Below, piece by piece: positions 16,325 through 24,484 of a stretch of DNA of 64,000 bases (positions within the stretch are counted from its first letter, which is position 1; each line of letters starts with the position of its first letter). The notes under the pieces are model-generated. The model searched no databases and was not told where the DNA came from. It saw only the letters and a program-made list of their open reading frames with translations. The stretch covers positions 4,650,001 through 4,714,000 of the forward strand of contig NZ_CP128360.1 of assembly GCF_030345095.1 (NCBI RefSeq), written 5' to 3'. This DNA comes from Solwaraspora sp. WMMA2056 (lineage in GTDB: Bacteria; Actinomycetota; Actinomycetes; Mycobacteriales; Micromonosporaceae). Position numbers and translations under genes: made by a program.

Positions 16325-16352
16325 GGGAATCGCCCGCCCCGCGCACATCGTT
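16325..16352 (+). promoter_or_regulatory. SigR-like promoter of rbpA
   Basis: GGGAAT (16325-16330) and CGTT (16349-16352) are 18 bases apart, matching the thiol-stress sigma factor SigR consensus (GGAAT, about 18 bases, GTT). The start of transcription would fall near 16358-16360, giving a leader of about 35 bases before the rbpA ATG. In Streptomyces coelicolor rbpA belongs to the SigR regulon, which supports the reading. Confidence 0.6.
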
Positions 16353-16393
16353 ACACCTGAAGACCAGCACCACGACCGAGGGGATAGCCGATC

Positions 16394-16735
16394 ATGGGCG
16401 AGCGCATGCTGCGCGGAAGCCGTCTGGGAGCAGTCAGCTACGAGTCCGACCGCAACACGGAGCTCGCGCCGCGCCAGACCCGCGAGTACCTCTGCGCCAA
16501 GGGGCACCAGTTCGAGGTCCCGTTCGCCGTCGACGCAGAAGTCCCGGTCACCTGGGAATGCAAGTTCGACGGCAGCGTCGCCCGGCTGGTCGACGGCAAC
16601 GAACCGGAGCAGAAGAAGGCCAAGCCACCGCGTACCCACTGGGACATGCTGCTGGAGCGCCGGTCGATCGCCGAACTCGAGGACATCCTGGCTGAACGTC
16701 TGCAGGAGGTCCGCAACCGTCGCGGCGGTGTCTGA
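16394..16735 (+). CDS. rbpA: RNA polymerase-binding protein RbpA
   Basis: Actinobacteria-specific transcription factor of 113 residues that binds RNA polymerase and the principal sigma factor and stabilises open complexes. The unstructured N-terminus (MGERMLRGSRLGAVSYESD) is followed by the core domain (about 28-72, REYLCAKGHQFEVPF with C34/H38 and WEC with C56). A basic linker (QKKAKPPRTHWDML) follows, then the sigma-interacting helix RRSIAELEDILAERLQEVRNRR. It is full length. GAGGGGA lies about ten bases before the ATG. A SigR-like promoter precedes it and a strong hairpin follows it. Confidence 0.96.
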   Translation: MGERMLRGSRLGAVSYESDRNTELAPRQTREYLCAKGHQFEVPFAVDAEVPVTWECKFDGSVARLVDGNEPEQKKAKPPRTHWDMLLERRSIAELEDILAERLQEVRNRRGGV

Positions 16736-16766
16736 CCCGGGGGCGAACACCCGGTCCGGCTGTAGC

Positions 16767-16811
16767 AACGGTGTGGGGCCCGTACGCGACGCGTACGGGC
16801 CCCACACCGTT
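16767..16811. terminator. strong bidirectional terminator between rbpA and fxsA
   Basis: A perfect 21-bp stem (16767-16787 with 16791-16811) and a three-base loop. The rbpA stop is at 16735 and the opposing gene's stop is at 16823, so it serves both. It ends in TTT on the plus strand. Confidence 0.85.
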
Positions 16812-16822
16812 TCACACCACGA

Positions 16823-17344
16823 TCAGCGTGGATCCACGATCTCGCCCTCGATCGTCGGGCCGTCCGCCGCCTGCTGGGCGGTGCCCGGGTCGGCCGGCGA
16901 CGGCCCACCAGTCGACGACGGCGGATACACCCGGACCCGCCGTGGGCCGAAAACCTGTCCGGCCGCCGCTGACGACATCCGCCGCTCCGCCGCGACCTGG
17001 ACCCGGCGGCGCACCAGCCGCCGCACCGGCGGCACCGCCAGCACCGCGCCGGCGGCACCGCTGACCAGACCGGGCGTCGCCAGCAGCAGACCGGCGACAA
17101 GACCGAGCACACCGTCGCTGACCTGCTCGCCAGGGGGCTGACCGGCCTGCGCCGCCGCCCGGAAGTTGCGCCACGCGCGGACACCTTCCCGCCGCAGCAG
17201 CACCATTCCCGCCATCGACGCCGCGATCACCACCAGCAGCGCCCAGCCGTACCCGATCTGGCGGGCCACCGACACGAAGACGACGAGTTCCAGAATCAAT
17301 CCGGCGACCAGCGCCAGCGGAATCCAGCGCACCCGTCGACGCAT
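16823..17344 (-). CDS. FxsA family membrane protein
   Basis: Small membrane protein of 173 residues. Two hydrophobic segments near the N-terminus (about 6-25 and 30-50: LALVAGLILELVVFVSVARQ, WALLVVIAASMAGMVLL) are followed by RREGVRAWRNF, the FxsA signature region. A second hydrophobic pair lies at about 78-105. The tail is basic then acidic. E. coli FxsA suppresses phage T7 exclusion when overproduced; the bacterial role is unclear. ATG 17344 has GGAGG five bases upstream. It lies 58 bp before ppm on the same strand in map order but is transcribed after it. Confidence 0.88.
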   Translation of the reverse strand: MRRRVRWIPLALVAGLILELVVFVSVARQIGYGWALLVVIAASMAGMVLLRREGVRAWRNFRAAAQAGQPPGEQVSDGVLGLVAGLLLATPGLVSGAAGAVLAVPPVRRLVRRRVQVAAERRMSSAAAGQVFGPRRVRVYPPSSTGGPSPADPGTAQQAADGPTIEGEIVDPR

Positions 17345-17402
17345 GTCACCTCCAGCGAACGTGCGGTGTGGCGTCACCCGTCCAGCATGACACGCCGTAC
17401 CG

Positions 17403-18218
17403 TCACGGCCAGCGCGCCGGCGACGCCGCGTCGCGGTCACGCCGTCCCGCGCCGGTCACCGCGTCACGACGGGCCCGCAGCCCCCACACCGTGACCCGCC
17501 ACAGCGCCTCCCGCACGATCGCGGCGCTCATCTTGCTGGCACCCTGCTCCCGCTCGGCGAAGGTGATCGGCACCTCGACGATGCGGAACCCCTCCCGGTA
17601 CGCCCGCCAGGTCAGCTCCACCTGGAACGAGTAGCCCTGCGACGACACACTCCCGTAGTCGATCTTGTCGAGGACCGGCAGCCGGTACACCCGGTACCCG
17701 CCGGTCGCGTCACGCACCGGCATCCCCAACGCCAACCGGGTGTACAGGTTGCCGCACTGCGACACCACCCACCGGTGCCGGGGCCAGTTCAACACCTCAC
17801 CGCCCGGCACCCAGCGCGACCCGATGACCACGTCGGCGCCCACGGCCGCGTCCAGCAGCGCCGGCAGCTGCTCCGGCGCGTGCGAGCCGTCGGCGTCCAT
17901 CTCCACGACCGCGTCGTAGCCACGGTCCTTCGCCCAGCTGAACCCGGCGACGTACGCCGCGCCCAGGCCCTGCTTGCCGGGGCGGTGCAGCACGAACACC
18001 TGCCCGTCGGCGGCGGCCAGCTCGTCGGCGACCGCACCGGTGCCGTCCGGCGAGTTGTCGTCGGCGATCAGGACGTCGACCTGCGGCACGGCAGCCCGGA
18101 CCCGCCCCACGATGAGCCGTACGTTGTCCGCCTCGTTGTACGTGGGGATGACCACCAGCACCCGACCGACACCCGGGTAGCCCTCCGGGCCATCGCCTGC
18201 CGACACCGCCTCGCTCAC
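17403..18218 (-). CDS. ppm1: polyprenol monophosphomannose synthase (GT2)
   Basis: Glycosyltransferase family 2 enzyme of 271 residues that moves mannose from GDP-mannose to polyprenyl phosphate, giving the donor for lipoglycans and protein mannosylation. VLVVIPTYNEADNVRLIV (about 19-36) opens the nucleotide domain, and DDNSPDGTG and EMDADGSH hold the metal-binding acids. WPRHRWVVSQCGNLYTRLAL and the GYRVYRLPVL stretch are typical of Ppm/DPM1. GTG 18218 overlaps the lnt stop (GTGA) and has GGAGG upstream. In mycobacteria Lnt and Ppm are one polypeptide; here they are separate and coupled. Confidence 0.93.
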   Translation of the reverse strand: MSEAVSAGDGPEGYPGVGRVLVVIPTYNEADNVRLIVGRVRAAVPQVDVLIADDNSPDGTGAVADELAAADGQVFVLHRPGKQGLGAAYVAGFSWAKDRGYDAVVEMDADGSHAPEQLPALLDAAVGADVVIGSRWVPGGEVLNWPRHRWVVSQCGNLYTRLALGMPVRDATGGYRVYRLPVLDKIDYGSVSSQGYSFQVELTWRAYREGFRIVEVPITFAEREQGASKMSAAIVREALWRVTVWGLRARRDAVTGAGRRDRDAASPARWP

Positions 18219-19858
18219 CGTGCCTCCGCATCCACGCCGCCCGAGCGCCGTCGCAGCCACGCCGCCGCGACCACGACCGCCCCAGCGGCCACCACCAGCA
18301 CCATCTCGGGCCAGAAACCTGTCCGAGTCGCAAGAGTACGCGTCGAGCCCAGGTCCAACTCACTCACCACGACGGCGGCGGTGTTGAACTCCGTCGCCTG
18401 CGACACCCGCCCATTGTCATCGACGAATGCGGATACGCCAACCGTGGAGGCCATCAGCCCCGCCCGGCCGTGTTCCACCGCCCGCAGCCGCACCATCGCC
18501 AACTGCTGACCCGCCTCCGCAGCGTTGAACGTCGCGTTGTTCGTCTGCACCGCCAACACCTGCGCCCCACCGGTCACCGTGTCGCGGACCAGCCCGTCGT
18601 AGGCCACCTCGAAACAGATGATGCCGCTGACCGTCACCGGCCCCACCCGCAGCACGCCCGGCTCCGAACCGGCAACGAAATCCGCCCGGACCAGATCCAC
18701 CTGATCAGTGACCATCCGCGCCAACCGCCGAAACGGCACATACTCGGCAAACGGCACCGGATGCCGCTTCACGTACACCTGCTCGACGCCACCGGAACCC
18801 GAACCCGGCTCCCACACCAGACTCACGTTGCGCACCTCCCCCTCACCGGGCCCGTACGCCAACGCACCCACCACGATCGGCACCCCGACGGCCGCCGCCG
18901 CCTCGTCGATACTCGCCGCCGCCCGCGCGTCCCGCATCGGATCCACATCACTGGCGTTCTCCGGCCACACCACCAGATCCGGCGCCGGCACCTGCCCCGC
19001 CCGCACCTGCTCCGCCAACCGCACCGTGCCCTGCACATGGTTGTCCAGCACCGCCCGCCGCTGCGCGTTGAAATCCAACCCCATCCGCGGCACGTTGCCC
19101 TGCACGATCGCCACCGTCACCGACCCCGCCGCACCACCACCCAGCGGCACCACCGCCCCCACCAGCAGCACCCCCGCCGCGACCAGCACACCACCGGCGG
19201 CCACCAGCGCCGACCGGCCCACCCGCCACCGCCGCCACACCGCCGCCGCCAGCACCCCACCGGCCACCGCCACCACGAACGTCACCAACGGCGCACCACC
19301 GACCGCCGCCCACGCCAACGCCGGCGAATCACCCTGACTGAACGCCAACCGCCCCCACGGAAACCCACCGAACGGGGTCCGACCCCGCAACGCCTCCTGC
19401 CCCACCCACAACACACCCGTCACCACCGGCCACACCACCAGCCGCCGCCGGTCCACCACCGGCGACACGAACGCCGCCGCCGCCCCCAGCACCGCCAGGT
19501 AACTGGCCTGCAGCCCCGACAGCAGCACCCACGGCAAACTCCCGGTATGCAGATTCGTCCAACTCAGCAACGGCGCGAAGAACACCACCCCGGCGAGGAA
19601 ACCGACACCCGCGCCCGCCCACCACCGCCGACGGTGCACCGCCACCGCCAACGCCGCCACCCCCACCGGCGCCGCCCACCACAGGTCGTACGGCGGAAAC
19701 GCCACCAGCAGCGCCACCCCGGCGACCACCGCCAACCCCACCGCCACCGGAACCGGCACCGCCCGACCCGGCACCGCCGACACCGACGGACCCGACCGCA
19801 CCGGCACCGCCACCGCATCCACCATCGCCACGTCGAGCCCCACTGCGCCGCGGGCCAC
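18215..19858 (-). CDS. lnt: apolipoprotein N-acyltransferase
   Basis: Integral membrane enzyme of 547 residues that adds the third acyl chain to lipoproteins. About six to seven membrane segments fill residues 35-240. The nitrilase domain follows, with the triad E300 (VVWPENASD), K364 (VYVKRHPVPFAEYVP) and C415 (GIICFEVAYD). One membrane segment follows at about 515-535. The frame begins with GTG 19858; an ATG at 19825 is an alternative. Codons end overwhelmingly in G or T, unlike most genes in the window. It is coupled to ppm by a four-base overlap, which implies a shared lipoprotein/lipoglycan export role. Confidence 0.93.
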   Translation of the reverse strand: MARGAVGLDVAMVDAVAVPVRSGPSVSAVPGRAVPVPVAVGLAVVAGVALLVAFPPYDLWWAAPVGVAALAVAVHRRRWWAGAGVGFLAGVVFFAPLLSWTNLHTGSLPWVLLSGLQASYLAVLGAAAAFVSPVVDRRRLVVWPVVTGVLWVGQEALRGRTPFGGFPWGRLAFSQGDSPALAWAAVGGAPLVTFVVAVAGGVLAAAVWRRWRVGRSALVAAGGVLVAAGVLLVGAVVPLGGGAAGSVTVAIVQGNVPRMGLDFNAQRRAVLDNHVQGTVRLAEQVRAGQVPAPDLVVWPENASDVDPMRDARAAASIDEAAAAVGVPIVVGALAYGPGEGEVRNVSLVWEPGSGSGGVEQVYVKRHPVPFAEYVPFRRLARMVTDQVDLVRADFVAGSEPGVLRVGPVTVSGIICFEVAYDGLVRDTVTGGAQVLAVQTNNATFNAAEAGQQLAMVRLRAVEHGRAGLMASTVGVSAFVDDNGRVSQATEFNTAAVVVSELDLGSTRTLATRTGFWPEMVLVVAAGAVVVAAAWLRRRSGGVDAEAR

Positions 19859-19966
19859 CGCCCACGGCGGCCTCTCCGATACGTCCGACGAAGGCTACCG
19901 GCAACCCGGACCCGGCGGCGACGCAAGCGACCACCGCGAACGGCGTACCGTCCGCACACGAAGAAT

Positions 19967-19994
19967 CGGGGCGCGGCCGGTCGGCCGCGCCCCG
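19967..19994 (-). terminator. terminator downstream of the kam operon
   Basis: A perfect 13-bp GC stem (19967-19979 with 19982-19994) around a two-base centre. It is the first strong hairpin after the mutL stop on the minus strand, and it separates that transcript from lnt. Confidence 0.65.
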
Positions 19995-20086
19995 CACTCC
20001 CAGGCCCCCGCCGGTGCGACAGGACACCCGTGCAGTGACCTTCGGACCGACCCACCGGGAACTGGCTGCCCCCGACGGGCCGTTGT

Positions 20087-20269
20087 CTACTGGCCCTGCA
20101 CGACCACCTGCCCATACACCGGAAAGTCGCGGCCGGTCCGCGCCGCCTCGCCGACCCTCGCCCACTGGACCTGGCCGATGCGGACACCACCTGTGGCTGA
20201 CCCACAAGTGGCCCACCCGCACTGCGACACACGTCGCTCGGCCAGCGGACGAAGAAACGAAGCGAACAT
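20087..20269 (-). CDS. possible small hypothetical protein
   Basis: An open frame of 60 codons begins with ATG 20269 (MFASFLRPLAERRVSQ) and ends at TAG 20087, between mutL and the downstream hairpin. Codon third positions are fairly GC-rich in the second half and poor at the start. No clear Shine-Dalgarno or known family is recognised. It may be only the 3' untranslated part of the kam transcript. Confidence 0.22.
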   Translation of the reverse strand: MFASFLRPLAERRVSQCGWATCGSATGGVRIGQVQWARVGEAARTGRDFPVYGQVVVQGQ

Positions 20270-20324
20270 CAGCCGCTTCCCGTGGTAGGACTCAAAGACG
20301 GTACGCGCCAGACCCCCCGTGCTG

Positions 20325-21758
20325 TCAACCCGACCCAGGGCATCGACCACCACCTACCGCGTGTCGACCGGCGTGTCCCCGCCGACCACCGGCCGCCACC
20401 CCCGGCACCGCCACCACATGACGCTCCAGCAGACCCGCCGCCGCCTGCGGAAACTCCCCCGCCAGCAGACCCGCCGCCGCCAACACGTACGACGTGTCGA
20501 CCACCGGCACCGCCGCCCGCGGCACCAGCCAGCCGCCACCCCGGTCGTCGACCAGCCGCCGCAACACCCCACCCGCGTCGGCCCCCGCCGCGTGCCGCAA
20601 CACCCCACCCGAACCCACCAGCCACCGCACCCGCCGCAGATCCCGACCACCGCCCGGCTCCTGCCCGCCCCCGCGCGCGTGCCGACGCACCGCCACCACC
20701 GCCGCCAACTCCACCAGCCGCAGATCCACCGCCCGACCCGCCGCATCGACCGGCACCAGACCCGGACACGCCACCCGCCGCGCCGCCAACGGCGTCAACA
20801 CGGCCGCCTCCTCATCACCGACCAGACGCTCCGCCACCGCCGCGGCCACCACACCCGCCGCACCCGCCCGCACCCCCAGATCGCCCTCCACCGTGCGGGC
20901 CTGACCCCACCAGCCGGCCACCTCCGGCGTCGGCACCGGCTCGGCACCCGCCGGCTCACCGTCCGGCGCCACCACCGAATACACGTCCGTCGTCGCCCCA
21001 CCCACATCGACCACCAGCACATCGCCCCCCACCCGGTCAGCGAGGACCCCCACCCCCGACACCACCGCGTCCGGCGTCGCCGCCCGCACCCTCGATGCGA
21101 ACCGGCCGTCACGCGACAACCCCGAACCGCCGATCACATGCCGCAGAAACACCTCCCGCACCGCCGCCCGCGCCGCCGCCGGCGACAACACCCCCAACCG
21201 GGGAAGCACGTTGTCCGCCACCGTCACCGCCACCCCCGCCGCCCGCAACGCGGCGGCCGCCGCCGCCCGCCCCTGCACGTTGCCCGCCACCACCACCGGC
21301 GAAGACATCCCCGCCGACGCCAACCGCGCCGCGTTGTGCAGCAGCACCTCCACGTCACCGCCGTCGGTCCCGCCGACCAGCAGCACCACATCCGGTGCCG
21401 CCGCCCGCAGCCGCGCCACCTCCGGCGCGTCCAACCGGCCCGCCGCCACATGCACCACCCGCGCACCCGCCGACAACCCCACCCGGACCCCCGCCCGCGC
21501 CGTCACCAACGGCTCGTACCCCACCACCGCCAACCGCAGCCCACCACCCGCCGACGAACACACCAGCCACGGCGCACCCCGCACCCCGCCCGGCACCCGC
21601 GCCTCCGCCGCCGTCACCGCCGCCGCGAGGCCCTCCCACACATCCGAGGCCACCGTCGTCGGATGCGCCGCCGACGCCAGCAACGCCCCGTCGGCCGTGT
21701 CGACCACCACGACCTTCGTCACCGTCGACCCGACATCGGCACACACCGCCACGCTCAT
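20325..21758 (-). CDS. MutL/GlmL-type aminomutase reactivase
   Basis: Protein of 477 residues of the GlmL/MutL family: actin-fold ATPases thought to reactivate B12-dependent mutases. ADVGSTVTKVVVVD (about 8-21) is the phosphate-1 loop, and VVDVGGATTDVYSVV (about 250-264) the phosphate-2 loop. VVLLVGGTDGGD is the family's conserved middle block. In lysine-fermenting bacteria MutL/MutS-like proteins (KamB, KamC) accompany lysine 5,6-aminomutase; being the last gene of this operon fits that job. The start overlaps the kal stop by four bases (ATGA). The last 25 residues are Gly-rich and not conserved-looking. Confidence 0.87.
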   Translation of the reverse strand: MSVAVCADVGSTVTKVVVVDTADGALLASAAHPTTVASDVWEGLAAAVTAAEARVPGGVRGAPWLVCSSAGGGLRLAVVGYEPLVTARAGVRVGLSAGARVVHVAAGRLDAPEVARLRAAAPDVVLLVGGTDGGDVEVLLHNAARLASAGMSSPVVVAGNVQGRAAAAAALRAAGVAVTVADNVLPRLGVLSPAAARAAVREVFLRHVIGGSGLSRDGRFASRVRAATPDAVVSGVGVLADRVGGDVLVVDVGGATTDVYSVVAPDGEPAGAEPVPTPEVAGWWGQARTVEGDLGVRAGAAGVVAAAVAERLVGDEEAAVLTPLAARRVACPGLVPVDAAGRAVDLRLVELAAVVAVRRHARGGGQEPGGGRDLRRVRWLVGSGGVLRHAAGADAGGVLRRLVDDRGGGWLVPRAAVPVVDTSYVLAAAGLLAGEFPQAAAGLLERHVVAVPGVAAGGRRGHAGRHAVGGGRCPGSG

Positions 21759-22153
21759 CCGGCACCACCCGCCGCCGGCACCACCACCGTCCCCGACGCC
21801 GTCACCGCCACCAACGGCGGCACCACCACCCGCGCCGCCGACACCGACAGGTCAGGCCGCCCCCGACACACCACCGCGCATTCGAACCGCACCGACCGGC
21901 TGCGGACCCCCACCCGTACCACCGTCCCGGTCGCCTCCACCACGTCCCCGGCCCGCACCGGCGCCACGAACCGCACCTCGTCGTAGCCCGCGAACAACCC
22001 CTCGTCGCCGTCACCCCGGATACACAACTCCGTCGCCACGTCACCGAACAGACCCAGCACGTATGCGCCGTCGACCAGACCACCCGCGTAGTGCGCATGC
22101 CCGTACGGCACGTACCGCCGATGCGTCACCGACAACCCGACCACCGCGCTCAC
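21755..22153 (-). CDS. kal: 3-aminobutyryl-CoA ammonia-lyase
   Basis: Hot-dog-fold enzyme of 132 residues that eliminates ammonia from L-3-aminobutyryl-CoA to give crotonyl-CoA, a late step of lysine fermentation. Small size and the segments RRYVPYGHAHYAGGLVDGAY, GDVATELCIRGDGDEGLFAGY and EVRFVAPVRAGDVVEATG are typical of Kal; the last resembles MaoC/hot-dog strands. It starts with GTG 22153, overlapping the kamE stop by four bases, and its own stop overlaps mutL by four. The tight coupling supports a shared pathway. Confidence 0.88.
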   Translation of the reverse strand: MSAVVGLSVTHRRYVPYGHAHYAGGLVDGAYVLGLFGDVATELCIRGDGDEGLFAGYDEVRFVAPVRAGDVVEATGTVVRVGVRSRSVRFECAVVCRGRPDLSVSAARVVVPPLVAVTASGTVVVPAAGGAG

Positions 22154-22905
22154 GACGCCGCCACCCGCCCCCGCGCCACCACCGCGTGCACCAGATAACT
22201 CGCCACCTCACGCGGTGTCGCACCCCGACCGAAGATCCGGTCCACCCCCAGCTCCCGCGCCATCAGCTCGTCGAACCGGGGACCACCGACCACCAGCAAC
22301 GGCCGCCGCGACGCCGGCACCGCCTCCCGCACCGCCGCCGACAACTCCCGCACATTGTGCAAATGCGCATCGCGCTGCGTCACCACCTGGGAAACCAGGA
22401 CCGCGTCCGCGTCCACCCGCACCGCCTCCTCCACCAACTCGGCCACCGACACCTGCGCCCCCATGTTCACCACCGCGAACTCCCGGTAGTACTCCAGACC
22501 CTTCTCCCCCGCGATCCCCTTCACGTTGAGAATCGCGTCGATGCCGACCGTGTGCGCGTCCGTACCGATACACGCCCCCACCACCGACAACCGACGCCCC
22601 AACCCGCCCCGCACCGCCGCGTTGACCTCCCTGGCCGCCAACAACGGAAAGTCCCGCTCCACCACCCGCACCGCCGACAGATCCACCAGATGACGCACCC
22701 GCCCGTACACCACGAAGAACGTGAACCCCTCCCCGACCGGCGCCGCGTGCACCACCATCACCGCCTCCAGCCCCATCTTCTGCGCCAACTGCGCCGCCGC
22801 GCCCTCCGCCCGCTTACCCGCCGGCACCGGCAACGTGAACGACACCTGCACCATCCCGTCACCGGTCGTGTCCCCGTACGGACGCACCACCTCAGCCACC
22901 GACAC
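22150..22905 (-). CDS. kamE: lysine 5,6-aminomutase beta subunit
   Basis: Adenosylcobalamin-binding subunit of about 251 residues. The B12 motif is complete: GTDAHTVGID (D116, H118, G121) supplies the base-off His ligand, and LLVVGGPRF is the later GG loop. K129 (ILNVKG) is in the place of the lysine that holds PLP in the resting enzyme. Together with KamD it migrates the terminal amino group of D-lysine or L-beta-lysine, the latter giving 3,5-diaminohexanoate. Several GTG codons lie in frame near the start; 22905 is chosen, which overlaps the end of kamD by 14 bases. Confidence 0.93.
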   Translation of the reverse strand: MSVAEVVRPYGDTTGDGMVQVSFTLPVPAGKRAEGAAAQLAQKMGLEAVMVVHAAPVGEGFTFFVVYGRVRHLVDLSAVRVVERDFPLLAAREVNAAVRGGLGRRLSVVGACIGTDAHTVGIDAILNVKGIAGEKGLEYYREFAVVNMGAQVSVAELVEEAVRVDADAVLVSQVVTQRDAHLHNVRELSAAVREAVPASRRPLLVVGGPRFDELMARELGVDRIFGRGATPREVASYLVHAVVARGRVAAS

Positions 22906-24484
22906 CACCACCCACCGGCTCCGCCAACAACTCCGACACCGGATTGACGTACCCGTCGGCCTGCACCACGACCCCGTCACGGCCCTTACCGCCATCCACC
23001 GGCCGACGCATCACCCCGAACGTGCCGTCGGCGATCGCCGACAACAACGACCCGTCGACGATCCGCTCCAACAACTCCACCGCCTCACCCAGCACCTGCC
23101 CGGCCCGCCGCTGAATGAACCCACCCGGCGCCGGAACGAAATCCTCCGCCAACCCCCCGGCCGCACCCAGCACGTACCGCACGTTCTGCAACGCGATGTC
23201 CCGGTCACTCAGCCACGGCGTCGCCACCGCCTCCGTCATCATGCCGACCAGCAGAATCCCCTGCCCCGTCAACACCCCCGCCAAATTGAAAAACCCGTTC
23301 AAAAGATTCCCCCGGAACACGTCACCGGTCATGTGCCGGGTCGGCGGCATCCACTTCAACGGCGCATCCGGAAACAACTCCCGCGCCAACAACGCATGCG
23401 CCAGCTCCAACCGGAACGACTCCGGCACCGACGGATCGATCTCGAACGCGTGCCCCAGCCCCAACTGCCAGTCCGCCAACCCCGCCTCACGGGCGAAGAA
23501 CTCGTTCAGCAGCTGCGACACCGTCACCGTATGCGCCGCCTCCACCGCATCCGCCGTCGTCAGATAATTGTCCTCACCAGTGTTGATGATGATGCCCGCC
23601 CGCGCATGCACCTGCCGCGAAAACCGCTGATCCACGAACGTCCGCACTGGATTGATGTCCCGGAACAAGATCCCGTACATCGAATCGTTCAACATCATGT
23701 CCAGCCGTTCCAGACCGGCCAACGCCGCCATCTCCGGCATACACAGACCCGACGCGTAATTCGTCAACCGCACATACCGGCCCAGCTCAGCCGACACCTC
23801 ATCCAACGCCGCCCGCATCAACCGGAAGTTCTCCTGCGTCGCGTACGTCCCCGCGAACCCCTCCCGCGTCGCCCCCTCCGGCACATAGTCCAACAACGAC
23901 TGCCCCGTCGACCGGATCACCGCGATCACATCCGCACCGGCCCGCGCCGCCGCCTGCGCCTGCGGCACATCCTCATGGATGTCCCCCGTCGCCACGATCA
24001 GATACACCCACGGCCGCCGCGGCGGATCACCCCACCGCGCCACCAGCCGCTCCCGATCCCGCCGCGCCGCGTCCACCCGCCCCACCCCGACCGCCGCCGC
24101 AGACCGCGCCCACCGCCGCGCCGCCCGCGCCGCCGCACCCGAGGGCACCTCGAACCGCGCCCCACCCGACGCCGCCTCCTGCGCCAACCGGATCAACGCC
24201 GCCCCGTCCACCCGCGACCCTCCACCCCGCAGCACCGCGTCACACACCGGCACCGCCACCCCGTACCCCAAACCCACCTGGTCCGCCACCGCGTCCACCA
24301 ACCGGTTCACCCACGGAATCCCCTCCGCGTCCGCCCCGGCCACCCCCATCAACCGCAGCACCGCCCGCTCCACCGACACCGTCGTACGGCTCCGCGCCAA
24401 CTCCACCACCGGCGCCCCCGCCCGCGCCGCCAACTCCCGTGCCCGCGCCACCACCACCGGGTCCAGGCCCAACACCCCGCTCAC
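22892..24484 (-). CDS. kamD: lysine 5,6-aminomutase alpha subunit
   Basis: Catalytic TIM-barrel subunit of 530 residues, the usual length for KamD. Conserved stretches include YLIVATGDIHEDVPQAQAAA, IRSTGQSLLDYVPEGAT, YVRLTNYASGLCMPEMA, LNDSMYGILFRDIN and LKWMPPTRHMTGDVFRGN. It binds lysine as a PLP adduct and receives the adenosyl radical from KamE. GTG 24484 overlaps the amidohydrolase stop (GTGA), which fixes the start; the frame is open further upstream but that part is Gly-rich antisense noise. Codons end mainly in G and T. Confidence 0.95.
   Translation of the reverse strand: MSGVLGLDPVVVARARELAARAGAPVVELARSRTTVSVERAVLRLMGVAGADAEGIPWVNRLVDAVADQVGLGYGVAVPVCDAVLRGGGSRVDGAALIRLAQEAASGGARFEVPSGAAARAARRWARSAAAVGVGRVDAARRDRERLVARWGDPPRRPWVYLIVATGDIHEDVPQAQAAARAGADVIAVIRSTGQSLLDYVPEGATREGFAGTYATQENFRLMRAALDEVSAELGRYVRLTNYASGLCMPEMAALAGLERLDMMLNDSMYGILFRDINPVRTFVDQRFSRQVHARAGIIINTGEDNYLTTADAVEAAHTVTVSQLLNEFFAREAGLADWQLGLGHAFEIDPSVPESFRLELAHALLARELFPDAPLKWMPPTRHMTGDVFRGNLLNGFFNLAGVLTGQGILLVGMMTEAVATPWLSDRDIALQNVRYVLGAAGGLAEDFVPAPGGFIQRRAGQVLGEAVELLERIVDGSLLSAIADGTFGVMRRPVDGGKGRDGVVVQADGYVNPVSELLAEPVGGGVGG

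Larger units (their letters stand above)
19859..20324. other. intergenic stretch between lnt and the kam operon
   Basis: 466 bases. They hold a hairpin at 19967-19994, a weak minus-strand open frame at 20087-20269, and about 100 bases before the lnt start that should contain its promoter. No recognisable -10/-35 pair stands out. Confidence 0.5.

Noticed and set aside
16767-16811. Mobile-element inverted repeat
   Set aside because: Position between converging stops, short loop and GC-rich perfect stem fit a terminator better.
20282-22198. Long Pro-rich plus-strand frame that could be a cell-wall protein
   Set aside because: Opposite mutL and kal, which have clear family motifs; the Pro/His runs are the complement of GTG/GGG-rich codons.
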